Shown: one piece after another, positions 35,398 to 46,382 of the stretch
Numbering within the stretch: position 1 is the first letter of the stretch
Layout of the letters: the number at the start of each line of letters is the position of its first letter
From: Acanthochlamys bracteata
Taxonomy: Eukaryota; Streptophyta; Magnoliopsida; Pandanales; Velloziaceae
Direction of reading: 5' to 3'
Length of the DNA stretch: 64,000 nucleotides
Assembly: GCA_019914995.1 (NCBI GenBank)
Contig: CM034132.1
Span: 7,549,524 to 7,613,523, forward strand
The notes under the pieces: model-generated
What the model was told of the DNA's origin: nothing
Seen by the model: only the letters and a program-made list of their open reading frames with translations
The model's database searches: none
Made by a program: the position numbers and the translations under genes

Positions 35398-36821
35398 TGT
35401 TAAATTTCCTGCAAAATTAACTCAAAAGGGGAGGGGTGAATTGAGTTAATCAATAAATAAAAATTTTCGTGAAGCTTAATGATCTTTCAGACAGCAAGCT
35501 TACAGCCGGCTGGAACCAATTATGTAATCTGCAGACAGTAAGTGTTAGAGTGTTTGATGACTTAGGTAAAAAAGATAGTACTCAGAGTATTAACGTGGTT
35601 CGGCAAAATTTTTTTATCTACATCCACGGATGCTCTATCACAAGAGCCAAAGCTTCACTAAATCTTTAATAAGCTACATATACACCAAGAGCAAAGTGCT
35701 TCACCAAGAACACTTACTCTTACAAGGTTTCTTCACCAAAACAACCCTTCACAGTCTACTGGACGCTACTGTCCCTCTGACTGATATTGTAGCTCTATTA
35801 TAAGGTTTAACAAATTCCACCAAGTTCCAACCAAGCTTCTTCACCTGGTGTCTTGAGCACTCTGTCCCAGGACAGTATGAAGTTACAAGAAAATAATAAG
35901 GGTTGGGCACAGTATCTATCTCATGATGATTGAGTGTTCTCAAGAGTTTTTCTGATGAGATGATCAAGATGGTTGCTGAGATAGATCTTCAGTGTGATCA
36001 GCAGCAAGATTTCAATTGCTTGAATGATTTTACGTTGTAGAGCTTGTTAAGTTTTTATCACTCTTCGTTTTGTTCATTGCCATCTTCTCTGTTGTTCTGT
36101 CTCCCTTCTTATAGAATTTCATCTCTATGCAGGATGATTCTTTCCGTTGAAGAAGATTGCTGTTGGCGCTCTTTTGTGTTGGTATAAACTTTCAAGGCAG
36201 AGAGAGAGCAGTTTGTTCAGCGGTTAATTAACCGCTTCTACGATCACTTTCGGCTATCTTGATACAATATCTTCATGGCATTAAATGCAATGCGGAGAGA
36301 TTTGAATTTACTCGTCAGTGATTGTGAACTTGATTCAGCTAAGTTGTTGTTTGAAATATAAGAGCTGAGTTGGCTTGTCCAAATTAAATGCATCCCAGGT
36401 TGTCTGCTTTGAATTTGTTTGACTTTGCCAGTCTTGACTTGATTAGTCAAACTTAATTGTATAAGTTCCTTTCTTTCCTTAATCATTGAGCTTTCCCTTT
36501 TTGTGAAGAGGATGAATTTTTCCTAGTTGTGGATCTTGTATCATCTGATTTGTTTCAGTAAGTTGCAAGTCCAGAAGATCTTGAAATGAAGAGCTTGAGC
36601 TGGAGTTTTGTTGTTGAACCCAATACTCTGTTTTGAGCGTTACAGAAAATTCTTCATATGCTTCAGCAGTTAAGTGGCTGGTTGTAGTGTGACTATAGAA
36701 TTCTCTGTTCTGTATGCTGCTTGATTATCGGTAGCAGAACAGCTGGCTGTTTAATGACTGTTATAAAATAAGCTTGATTTGTCTAATTCTGAAAAAATTT
36801 GATTTTAAGTTACTAGTTCAA
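35398..36821 (-). repeat. Copia LTR, minus orientation, truncated
   Basis: Starts TGTTAAAT next to the primer-site motif and runs like the reverse complement of the LTR at 37611-39092 until TAGTTCAA (36821), so it lacks about the last 60 bp of the LTR edge. The same family makes up the LTRs at 53708 and 62557. It carries no gene. Confidence 0.85.
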
Positions 36822-37610
36822 CAGAATTTCCACCTGAAATTTTCAACAGAAATTCCACCTGAAATTTTAAGTTACTACTTTAAGTAGCCCCAACAGAAAT
36901 TCCACGTGTGGCTCCAACAGAAATTCCACTTGCAGCTCCAACAGAAGGACACCTTGATCCTCTCACCACCCAACCCCCTTCCTCTGACCCTCCATCATCA
37001 CAGTCCAACATTTTTAGCCTACCTCTCAAACGTAAAAATCTAAAACGGAGGACTCACAAATCTGTTTCTAGTTCCCAAGCCTTCTTGGATGATGATATTG
37101 TGATTCTTCCCCAATCCTCTGCTGCCAAACCTAAACATCAACATCCCAGGCCCCTGGTTGCAGGACATCATCCAGATGTAAAAACATTTACTTAAAATCT
37201 GACTAGGCTTAGTCTGTTTACTTGCTATTGTTTTTAATGCCTATGTTAAGACGATTCTTTTTATCTTTAGTTCTGTTTGGTTGTTTAAATTTCTTGTTAT
37301 GACATCTTGGTTATCCTTGCTTATATTGACTGTGTTTCAATGTTAAGATTTTAGTTATTTTATATTGTTGGTCCAACTTTACCTTTTTGAGATGACAAAG
37401 AAGGAGAAAAATCAGGAGAATTATTGTATGATGGTATACAAATATGATGGCTCAAATTAAGGGGGAGCAACATACAGGTAAATAAAATAAATGCACAAGT
37501 TGAGGGGAAGCTATGCATAGGTAAGCAAGGGTAAAATAAAAAATCTGGTTGTTTTTAAAACATAAATCAATAATTCTTAATTAGTTTGTCATCATTAAAA
37601 AGGAGGAGAT
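36822..37610 (+). pseudogene. 3' internal part of Copia element: end of extra ORF plus polypurine tracts
   Basis: Plus-strand remnant of the region after RNase H. A frame to 37195 holds repeated APTEIP units, PPSSDPPSSQSN and FLDDDIVILPQSSAAKPK, matching the C-terminal part of the extra ORF at 55500-56442 on the other strand. After its stop come purine-rich tracts AAGGGGGAGC (about 37467) and TTGAGGGGAAGC (about 37500), and the primary tract AAAAAGGAGGAGAT directly before the LTR (37611). Everything from gag to RNase H is missing. Confidence 0.75.
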
Positions 37611-39092
37611 TGTTGGAACTCTCAAGTAAATTTTGATGATAACAATGAATTAAGAATTATGATTTGTATTGAACTAATAACTTAAAATCAAGTTTTTGCA
37701 GGACTAGACAAATCAAGCTTATTTATAACAGTCATTAAACAGCCAGCTGCTCTGCTACCAATAATCAAATAGCATACAGAACAGAGGATCATATAGTCAC
37801 ACTACAGCCAGCCACTTAACTTCTGAAGCATATGAAGACTTTTCTGTAACGCTCAAAAAAAAGTATTGGGTTCAACAACAAAACTCCAGCTCAAGCTCTT
37901 CATTTCAAGATCTTCTGGACTTACAACTTACTGAAACAAATCAAGATGATACAAGATCCACAACGAAGAAAAATTCATCCTCTTCACAAAAAGGGAAAGC
38001 TCAATGATTAAGGAAAGAAAGGAACTTATACAACTAAGTTTGACTAATCAAGTCAAGACTGGCAAAGTCAAACAAATTCAAAGCAGACAACCTGGGATGC
38101 ATTTAATTTGGACAAGCCAACTCAACTCTTATATTTCAAATAACAACTTAGCTGAATCAAATTCACAATCACTGACAAGTAAATTCAAATCTCTCCGCAT
38201 TGCATTTAATGCCATGAAGATATTGTATCAAGATAGCCGAAAGTGATCGTAGAAGCGGTTGATTAACCGCTGAACAAACTGCTCCCTCTCTGCCTTGAAA
38301 ATCTACTAACGCAAAAGAGCGCCAACAGCAATCTTCTTCAACAGGAAAAATCATCCTGCATAGAGATGGAATTCTATAAGAAGGGAGGCAGAACAACAGA
38401 GAAGATGGCAATGAATAAAACGAAGAGTGATAAAAACTTAACAAGCTCTACAACGTAAAAATCATTCAAGCAATTGAAATCTTGTTGCTGATCACGCTGA
38501 AGATCTATCTCAGCAACCATCTTGATCATCTCATCAGAAAAACTCCTGAGAACACTCAATCATCATGAGATAGATCCTGTGCCCAACCCTTATTATTTTC
38601 TTGTAACTTCATACTGTTCTGGGACAGAGTGCTCAAGGCACCAGGTGAAGAAGCTCGGTTGGAGCTTGGTGGAAGTTCTTAAACCTTGTAATAAAGCTAG
38701 CATATCAGCCAGAGGGACAGTGGTGTCCAGTAGGCTGTGAAGGGTTGTCTTGGTGAAGAAACCTTGTAAGAGTAAGTGTTTTTGGTGAAGCACTTTTGCT
38801 CTTGGCGTATATGTAGCTTATTAAAGGTTTAGTGAAGCTTTGGCTTTTGTGATAGAGCATCCGTGGATGTAGGCAAAAAGATTTTGCCGAACCACGTTAA
38901 ATACTCCGAGTACTATCTTTTTTACCTAAGTCATCAAACACTCTAACACTTACTGTCTGCAGGTTACATAATTTATTCCAGCCGGCTGTAAGCTTGCTGC
39001 CTGAAAATTATTAAGCTTCACGAAAATTTTGATTTATTGATTAACTCAATTCACCCCTCTCCTGTTAAGTTAATCTTGCAAGAGATTTAACA
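37611..39092 (+). repeat. Copia LTR, plus orientation, complete
   Basis: 1482 bp from TGTTGGAACTC to GATTTAACA with TG...CA ends, preceded by a polypurine tract, so it is a 3' LTR in plus orientation. With 35398-36821 it forms a large inverted repeat. Short translated frames inside it are not genes. Confidence 0.85.
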
Positions 39093-39704
39093 AAGTAGTA
39101 CCTTCTTTTGCCAGATTAGTTAGTATATAAACGCAATTATATAACAGAGTACTACCTAGCTTTGTTCCTAGTATTTCTATTCATTCTTAGAAGGTTTCAT
39201 AAACGCAATTATGGAAATCCGTCAAGGGAATACTCCTAATAAGTCTGTTTACCTTAACCAACTATGGGCCTATATTTGTTACTTCTAACTCCATGCAGCT
39301 CTAGTATACAAAAACCTACTCAATATGATTCTTAACTAATTTTACACATGCCCCACATGACTACACTAACCAATACATTAGCCATTATGCAATCTCTACC
39401 ACAGTGTTCCTAGAGTTAAATTTTGGAGAGTACGATAAAGTTATGTGTAATACTCGATTTCCTTTTGCAATATTTTTGTCAATTGAAGCGTTATGATGCT
39501 CCTTTTTTCAACAATGCAATAACAATTATTTAAAATTTTCCTCTAAGTAATTGTTAACTGTAATTATTATGATATTTTAATTATTCTGATGCTACATTAT
39601 TTGGATAAAGAAAGTAAACTCCAGTAAATTTTCAGTCTATCATCGATAAAGCAACAAAGGTAAGGCGTCTAATACCACCAAGTACCACCGAACTAAATAC
39701 TTAT

Positions 39705-40045
39705 ATGCGAAACTGAATAGCCAAATCTTAACAACTTTCTTAGCAGGTTTTCACTAACAAGTAATTTTTCAAATAATGATTATTAATGGTATCCTCCAAT
39801 ACAATAATTATTTACTGTATTATTCTAACACTGTAAATATTTTGATAAATATTATTCAGTGCTAATTGAGTAAACAAATACTCGATTTAGATAAATCTAA
39901 ATGATAAAAAGTAACTTAATATATTTATAATATTCATCAAGCTTTTTCAAGATAAAATAAAATTAAGTGGTAAAATTAGAGACACTTTATACTTTAAATT
40001 GTTAGATTTTTAATGTATCAGAAAATATTTAAAATATCATTTAAG
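39705..40045 (+). repeat. Direct repeat, copy 1
   Basis: Begins GAATAGCCAAATCTTAACAA and includes CACTAACAAGTAATTT, AATAATGATTATTAATGG and AATTAAGTGGTAAA in the same order and spacing as 40363-40725. Confidence 0.7.
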
Positions 40046-40362
40046 TCTGATACATATTAAACTTTTTGCTAATACAATGTTCATTAAATATTTATTTAAT
40101 ATTAATTATGAATTGTATATTCTAATACAATAATTGTTTTCTGTAATTATCTTGATACAGTAATTAATTTAGTACTATATCATTGTGTGACTATATTATT
40201 GTGGTACTATTCAAAAAAAATTTTATCGGAAATACAAAAAAATACTTGAACAATCATACCCTTCTTATAAAGAAAGTAAGGTAATCGTAAATTCTGTGAT
40301 GTAAAAGCAAACATTATAAGGAGTGTAATATCACTTGTTACCATCAGACTAATTAACTTTGC

Positions 40363-40725
40363 TATGCAACTGAATAGCCAAATCTCAACAATCTTTTAGT
40401 AGGTCCTTCACTAACAAGTAATTTCTTAAATAATGATTATTAATGGTATCCGACAATACAATTATTGTTTAGTATTCTAATAATTTAATTATTCTGATAC
40501 TATATTATTTTGATATTATATAATTTCGACACTAAATTGCGTAAGAAAATAACCGTTTTAGATTTATCTAAATCGACAAGAAAACAAATTTGATATATTT
40601 ACAGTATAATAAGTCTCTTTTAAGAATAAAGTCAAAATTAAGTGGTAAATATTGAAACCAGTTCTAAATTTTAAGTTTTTAAGATTTTCTTTGTATGAGA
40701 AAATATTTAATATATCATTCCCATT
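40363..40725 (+). repeat. Direct repeat, copy 2
   Basis: Second diverged copy of 39705-40045, about 660 bases downstream. It ends where the GC-richer island begins. Confidence 0.7.
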
Positions 40726-40727
40726 AG

Positions 40728-40870
40728 GTGGGATTGGTTACCCCCTATGGACACCAATACCACTATGTCAAGCCCAAGCTCTTTTCTTAGGTTGGTTTCA
40801 ATTGGCTATCCCTCGTAAAACTCACCAAATCCCCATGACTTGGACACTTACCGTTCAAATCAACTAACCA
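40728..40870. other. GC-richer island with a short open frame, unidentified
   Basis: About 140 bases of balanced composition inside very AT-rich DNA, open in one frame up to a stop at 40865-40867 (readable as YPLWTPIPLCQAQALFLGW). I do not recognise it on either strand. It could be a captured exon, a fragment of a transposon or a piece of organelle DNA. Confidence 0.35.
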
Positions 40871-43340
40871 AGTAAACGTTTTTCTCAGTTGTTTCTTTTG
40901 GTTTGTTAACTTATATTTACACAAATAATTTAATTTCACACAACTATATGGTTATAGGCTGTAATAGTTTCATTTGATTCGAAATTTATACTAAATTTCT
41001 TTTCTTATGAAAGGTTACAAACGGTGAATGCATTTTTTGCACATAGAGTGGTGGCACTTCCTGATTGCTATAAACCCTCTAAAATCAAGTGGTCTAGCTT
41101 TCTTGAGGAGTAAGATTGAATTATGATTAATGGACTTTGTTTCAAACTTCCAATGATTTTGCAGTAAGCCATAATGCTGGTAGTGCTATCTGTTTCTATG
41201 TTATTAAGATTTCTTAACTAGAGTAATAACAATAACAAACTATGTCAAACACTAGGACTGGTTTCACTTAGACTCATTCTAGTACGGAGTTGAATAAGTT
41301 TAATGAAATACGAAAGTACCGCTCCAAAAGTCCGTTATGTATGTACTAGATTAGATTAGATTTTACCACTGTACCACTGTATGTAGTCAAGACTTCAATC
41401 TTTTCTTGCCTTCTTGCTCTTGTCGTCGTCGCTGTTGTTGCCTTACTGTTGGAATTTGCCTGTCAGGTTCGTGATGCCTTTCAATGTCTGGTTGTGGCGG
41501 TGCAATTATATGATTGCAAAGGCTGTCAGATTCGATGCAGAGAAAAAGCAAGTGGGCAATTATTATTCTACCAAGGTACGTTCTCTTCTGTTGCCTATGA
41601 AGTTTGATAGCTCTGGTGTGGTTAATATTCACAGCCCAGCTTCTTTAAAAGTACTTTTTTCATTCATTACCAGCTGAAATTATGTGTCTGCTATGTTTGA
41701 TATCTCTATGCTCTTTGTGCAATGGGTATGTCTTGGATAGGATGGTACTCGAACTGATGGTCTATGGTTTCAAAACTTAGATATTGTAGAAAATCAATCC
41801 TTTTTGGAAGGTAGGATGAGTCTCGTGGTTCAGAGTTTGTCTTCCGTCGAGCTATAAATTGGTGGAGAGCCATACTAAATTTGAGTAACTCACTAAATAG
41901 CAGATGGCAATTTAATGCTTTCCAATATCACGATTTACAAAACTAGTAGCCATCATTTACTTGTTGGAATTAGCTTATTAGATCACTGTCAATTACTGCA
42001 CTCTGTTTTGCTGATTTGTAAATCACATCTTCTGTACTAATTGTTAGTTTTATAGATTCTGTTGTCTCTATTTAGGTGTTTATGCCTTTGTCTGCCCTTT
42101 TTTAGCCATGACAAATTTTTGCATGTTACATCTTTTTAACTGGCTCATCTGCATGTCTCCTTTCAACTATACCATATTAAAGGAGCTACTGTCATATATT
42201 TTCAATTGGTGTCATGGCAACTTCATCTGGGATGCACTTGTTTGTTTTTAATGCCCCTCCCAAATAGATGTGGCAAATTTTATGGTAGCTACCAAGCTAA
42301 GCTTATTCTTTATAGCTGGTTAGGTTTCAGCTATTAGAATCCATAAAGGCCAAGTTGCATAATAATATCATGATCTTGCTCTTAATGACAATGCTCAATG
42401 TGTGCTTGTATAGGAGAATTCGGTGTGTCCTCGTAAAGTATCTAGATTCACCTTGTTTTTGGTACATTGGCAAAGACTGGATCTCATGTATTAATAGTTT
42501 TTCACAAGCTGAATTGTAGTGCTATCAATGTTTTGTCATCTTCCAGAGTTGGCTGAACATTCACTTATAATTGTACATTTTAGCTTTTGCATTGTCTTTT
42601 GAAGGCTACAAGATGTTAAATGCATTCAGAATGGTTCCTATTGGTTTTATTTGCAACAGCCGCCTATTATTTGCTTTGCATCATCTATGGAGCTTTACAA
42701 TGAAGGCTGTATGTTTTAAACATGAAGTTGATATACAAACTGATACAAATAACACGGAATACTTAATCATAAGTGGGACTCTAAATAAGACCGAAGATTT
42801 TGATGTTGAGGATGCAGAAGCTTTTTCGCTACCTGTAGACAAAGGTCTGTGAATCTTTTCTAAATGGCAATATGTAGATCCTTCTCTGTTTAAGGTTGTT
42901 CCTTGTTCTGGGTTTCCCTATCTACTTGTTGAGAAGAAAGCTTTTAGGTCCATTCTACCGTCTTGAACATCGCAATAAGATCTGAGGAAGAAAAAGAAGT
43001 TGAGCCTCACTTTGTTCGCCTCTAAAAAGTATCAGTTAGCAGACATGCTGATGATTACAACCTTAACCTACATGCTCGTCTGTGGGTATGTTGCCTGTTT
43101 ACTTCACGTAATTGTCTTTGTTTGAACAAATGAGAAGTCATCTGTCCTAAGTTGAACCATTCTTTTTCAGGTTGACCAAGAACAGGAAGCGTTAGAAAGA
43201 TGGGAATCGGTATACGACTCCTACCCGTCAGGGAAGATGCAACAACTGCAGTTCGTGTGAAGTTCTCCTTAAAGTTTGAAAAAAGCAGATGAGACAAGAG
43301 GGTGGCAATCAGGGCTTCTTTCAAGATTCAACATATGTAA

Positions 43341-43645
43341 TTCGTGACTAAGGCACGGTATGGACTGTAATCATATATTTATTGATGCTTTTCCAAATTA
43401 ATTGAATTATTTGGGTCTTGGATTGAAGTCGTTTCTTTATTTATCTGAATATGCTCTAGACTTGCTAGATCTGCATTTTACAGATCTTACTATTTATTTT
43501 TGAAGAAACCTAAGTCTGTTGTTTAAGTTTCCCACTTCAGGTTTTGCTTATAATTATTTTGGAGGCCATGAAAGTGCAAGCAAACGCTCGACTCCAACTA
43601 ACAGAAAAACAAGATAAATGTAAGCTTCTCAAAGCCGCCTCCCCG
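43341..43645. other. Downstream region of the YJU2B-like pseudogene
   Basis: Probable former 3' untranslated region; nothing else seen. Confidence 0.4.
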
Positions 43646-44393
43646 TAGGGATGACAATTTGAATTGATGGATCGATTTCGGATCGACCTATTTAATAATT
43701 AGGTTAAATTCGATTCAACTTATTTAATAATTAAATTTTTAATTTTTAATTTTATATTTTTAAATTTAGAATGAAATTATAAAATCAGTTTGAATGAATA
43801 TGCACGATATTTTTTATGAAAAGATATGATAATTGTCTATCAAAATATATTTTTTTTAGTATTCGTATCGGTCCTTAGAATATTTGAAAAAAAAATTTTT
43901 AAACTATATAGTGACAGTTAATTTTATAATTATAAATATATACTAATTATTTTGTTAAAAATTTTGACAATATAGCTACCTGATAAAATTTTGATAAAAA
44001 ATTTTCTATAAAATTTAAATTCGTCATTAAAAAAATACTTATATAGTATCTTTGATAATATTATAATTTTTATTTTGTACTATTTTACTAAAATATGAAA
44101 CTAAACGCTTGATTAAAAATACTATAATTTAATAATTTTAATTTATTATATTTGATTTTTTTATTGTCAAAATTTTATTATACGGTAAAAAAATTAAAAA
44201 AATTATTTTTTTAATAGATGGCAATTCAAATTTATGAGTGAATTTCAAGTCGACCTAAATAGATCTTTTAATAATTTGATTAAATTCGTTCAATTTATAT
44301 ATTTATACGGATCAAATTTTTAATCCAAACTTATATTAAATGAAGTCGATTTTTAATTAAATTTTTAAATAGAATCATATATTATCATCCCTA
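43646..44393. repeat. TIR-like repeat, TAGGGATGAYAAT ends
   Basis: About 750 bp of AT-rich non-coding DNA bounded by TAGGGATGACAAT and the inverse ATTATCATCCCTA. Motifs related to TCGACCTATTTAATAATT recur near both ends, as in the common plant repeats that start GGGATGGCAAT. Superfamily not determined. Confidence 0.55.
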
Positions 44394-44792
44394 TCTTTTA
44401 GCGTTTTGTTATCTATTATCAACCTTCTATTTTACAGTAAAATCAAAATCTGCCATGCAAATTACTAGTAATGTCATATATAACACACTTCAAGAAAAAA
44501 TGCAGAACAGATAAAAACACGGAGAGAGAGGTTAACAAGCAATCCTCTTCCTTTCTTAAGAGAGGAGACTATATTAAAACCAAAGCAAGACCTAATAATT
44601 TTATGTATCCCAACATCCCCAAATTTCTACATCCACCTCCCATCCGTCAATGCGTGATTAACAAAATCTGTTTGGCTTCAAATTTCTCATGCCAAACTTA
44701 GCCCCTAAAATAAAACAAATAAATATATATATATATAAAAAGAAAAGATAAGAAAATTTGCGTTCCTGCAGCAACTTTCGAGACAAAACTTC
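44394..44792. other. 3' flank of the aspartyl protease gene
   Basis: Includes the probable 3' untranslated region of the minus-strand gene. No separate gene supported; the short plus-strand frame 44471-44701 has no recognisable domain. Confidence 0.5.
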
Positions 44793-46382
44793 TCATATTT
44801 CTGCACACTTCATAGGAGCAAAACCCAGCCTCGAGTTCTTCGTATCATACGAAATATGGAAGTTCTGCTGCTGGTAGTTCCCTAGAATGGACAGCGACGA
44901 TCTCGGCGTCCCTAATATCGCCAAGCACATAATCTCCTCCGGTTCAAGCTTTATGAAGTAATTCTCCACCGGAAAATTCCACACAGCCCCATCTGCAAAC
45001 ACGATAGCCAACTCCGGCAATCGAACTTTATCAACACCTGACACATTGTAACAGGGTTTCAACGGTGGAAAATCTTCGACGACAGGGTAGTCCTTCACCC
45101 TCTTCGTAAAGGCCTCAACGATTGCTCGGTACGCTGAGTCGGAGAAATAACTGAGCGTTGTGCCTGAATCAATTATCGTTCCGCCTGTCCCATTCTCGGA
45201 CAACTCCCATGTCTGTATAGGTATATCAAGCACTTCACCGCCGACCACAACAGCTTTTACGCTTACGTAATAGAACGTGTCTGTTTCATTGCCGGAGTTT
45301 GCAAACGAAGTATAGTTGAGCTCAGGGTGGGAAAGCAGAGCTCGGTCTTCGCCGAAGATCAGCTTGCTCGAAACAGAGAGATCACTGTTCCTGTCGACGA
45401 AGCAGTAAGAGAACGTTTGGCCGTATAACGAACGGAGCTGCGACGAGAACGAAAGCGGGCCTCGCCCAAGGCCCAACAACCCTGCAGCACCGTGGAAGAG
45501 CCCTCTGTTCCAATGACCGCAACCGAAGACAACTCCATTGACACGATGGGGTTCCGACGAATGCGTCAAATTCACCGAAAATGTTTCCAGAGAAAGATCG
45601 CCGGTGGTGTTTGATTTATCGCCGTACCAGTAGTAGTAATCACACGTTTCGTTTCTCAATTTGCATCGCCGGGGTATACCGTCAGGCGAAGAAACAAGTC
45701 CGCAACGAGCGTCGGAGCAACTGACGTGGCGAAAGCTGGAGGAGGCAGCTGGGTCGTAGTGTGGACCGTGCTGCTCGAAGCAATCATGGCAAGGTAGGCA
45801 TTGAATCCAATTGAGATCACTTCCTGTGTCGAGGATTAGTGAAAAATGCCGAGGCGGGGTGCCGATGTAGACATCAATGAAGTATTCGCCGGAACCGAGC
45901 GTTACACCGGACTCTAAAGTCGCCATCAATTTTCCTGACAACTCCGGGGTTACTGCTGCTGCCGCCGCTGTTGCGTTCATCTTTAATTCGGAATAACTCA
46001 GTTTGTGAGTAGAATCGATTTTTCGTTCGGTGATTCGCCGGAATAAGGTCTGGAATCTGGCTAAATCTTTCCCTGCAGAATCAAGTAGTAGCTCCTTTCG
46101 ATTTTTACCGGCTTTAGAACCGGAAGCTGCTGACCGGTGTCTTAGGTGGAGTTTTAAAGATCCAGCAACCGTACTCGGGCGAGATTTTTCTTCGCAGTCG
46201 TCGGTAGATGTGACCGAGCTGAAACCGAGTTGTGGCGGAAGTTCGAATCCGGCGAGTTGTGACTCGTTGGAGGACGCGGAATCGTGCCAATCATAGAGAT
46301 TGAGCCATGAAGAAGAAGCACTTGGATGGACGACTAACGTTGAGAACCAGAAAAGTAGAATTACAATCTTGGAAACGACCAT
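44793..46382 (-). CDS. Nepenthesin-type aspartyl protease (A1 family), secreted
   Basis: Intronless gene for a pepsin-like plant aspartyl protease, 529 residues from the ATG at 46382. The frame is open up to an earlier ATG at 46553 (586 residues), but the 46382 start puts a clean signal peptide at the very N-terminus (MVVSKIVILLFWFSTLVV), so I prefer it. With that numbering: a propeptide-like region to about 150; GEYFIDVYIGTPP before the first catalytic motif DTGSDLNW (185); the cysteine-rich nepenthesin insert around IQCLPCHDC; the flap Tyr region YWYGD; the second catalytic motif DSGTTLSYF (405); and the conserved C-terminal ILGNYQQQNFHISYD. Several N-glycosylation sites (NTT, NLT, NYT, NGT). 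Expected to enter the secretory pathway to the apoplast or vacuole; substrate unknown. No damage seen. Confidence 0.93.
   Translation of the reverse strand: MVVSKIVILLFWFSTLVVHPSASSSWLNLYDWHDSASSNESQLAGFELPPQLGFSSVTSTDDCEEKSRPSTVAGSLKLHLRHRSAASGSKAGKNRKELLLDSAGKDLARFQTLFRRITERKIDSTHKLSYSELKMNATAAAAAVTPELSGKLMATLESGVTLGSGEYFIDVYIGTPPRHFSLILDTGSDLNWIQCLPCHDCFEQHGPHYDPAASSSFRHVSCSDARCGLVSSPDGIPRRCKLRNETCDYYYWYGDKSNTTGDLSLETFSVNLTHSSEPHRVNGVVFGCGHWNRGLFHGAAGLLGLGRGPLSFSSQLRSLYGQTFSYCFVDRNSDLSVSSKLIFGEDRALLSHPELNYTSFANSGNETDTFYYVSVKAVVVGGEVLDIPIQTWELSENGTGGTIIDSGTTLSYFSDSAYRAIVEAFTKRVKDYPVVEDFPPLKPCYNVSGVDKVRLPELAIVFADGAVWNFPVENYFIKLEPEEIMCLAILGTPRSSLSILGNYQQQNFHISYDTKNSRLGFAPMKCAEI

Larger units (their letters stand above)
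39093..41466. other. Intron sequence of the YJU2B-like pseudogene with internal repeats
   Basis: AT-rich, non-coding. It contains two direct copies of a ~350 bp segment (next entries) and a GC-richer island at 40728-40870. Confidence 0.5.
33560..43340 (+). pseudogene. YJU2B/CCDC130-like (CWC16, DUF572) splicing factor, decayed and split by a retroelement
   Basis: Exons read in order: A 34694-34755 (SSLAAART, then after a 1-base deletion NYYYPPEWEFKK); B 34848-34923 (GGLNKFLGQHA, then frameshifted, donor AG/GTAAAT kept); C 41467-41575 (FVMPFNVWLWRC, MIAKAVRFDAEKKQVGNYY); D 42688-42844 (LWSFTMKAVCFKHEVDIQT, FDVEDAEAFSLPVD); E 42948-43085 (PFYRLEH, then a stop); F 43171-43340 (MGIGIRLLP, ATTAVRVKFS). 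This is the conserved order of the family, whose members act around the catalytic steps of the spliceosome. Damage: no ATG before SSLAAAR, several frameshifts and stops, the first zinc-binding Cys of the CxxC lost (WLWRC in exon C), and 34940-39092 of retroelement DNA in the intron between exons B and C. A leader exon and intron probably lie at 33560-34690. No functional product expected; identity is firm, boundaries approximate. Confidence 0.85.

Noticed and set aside
35398..39092. A normal full-length LTR retrotransposon
   Set aside because: The two LTRs are in opposite orientation and one is truncated at the inner junction.
45359..46296. Other frames inside the aspartyl protease gene
   Set aside because: Shadow frames of a well-supported single-exon gene.
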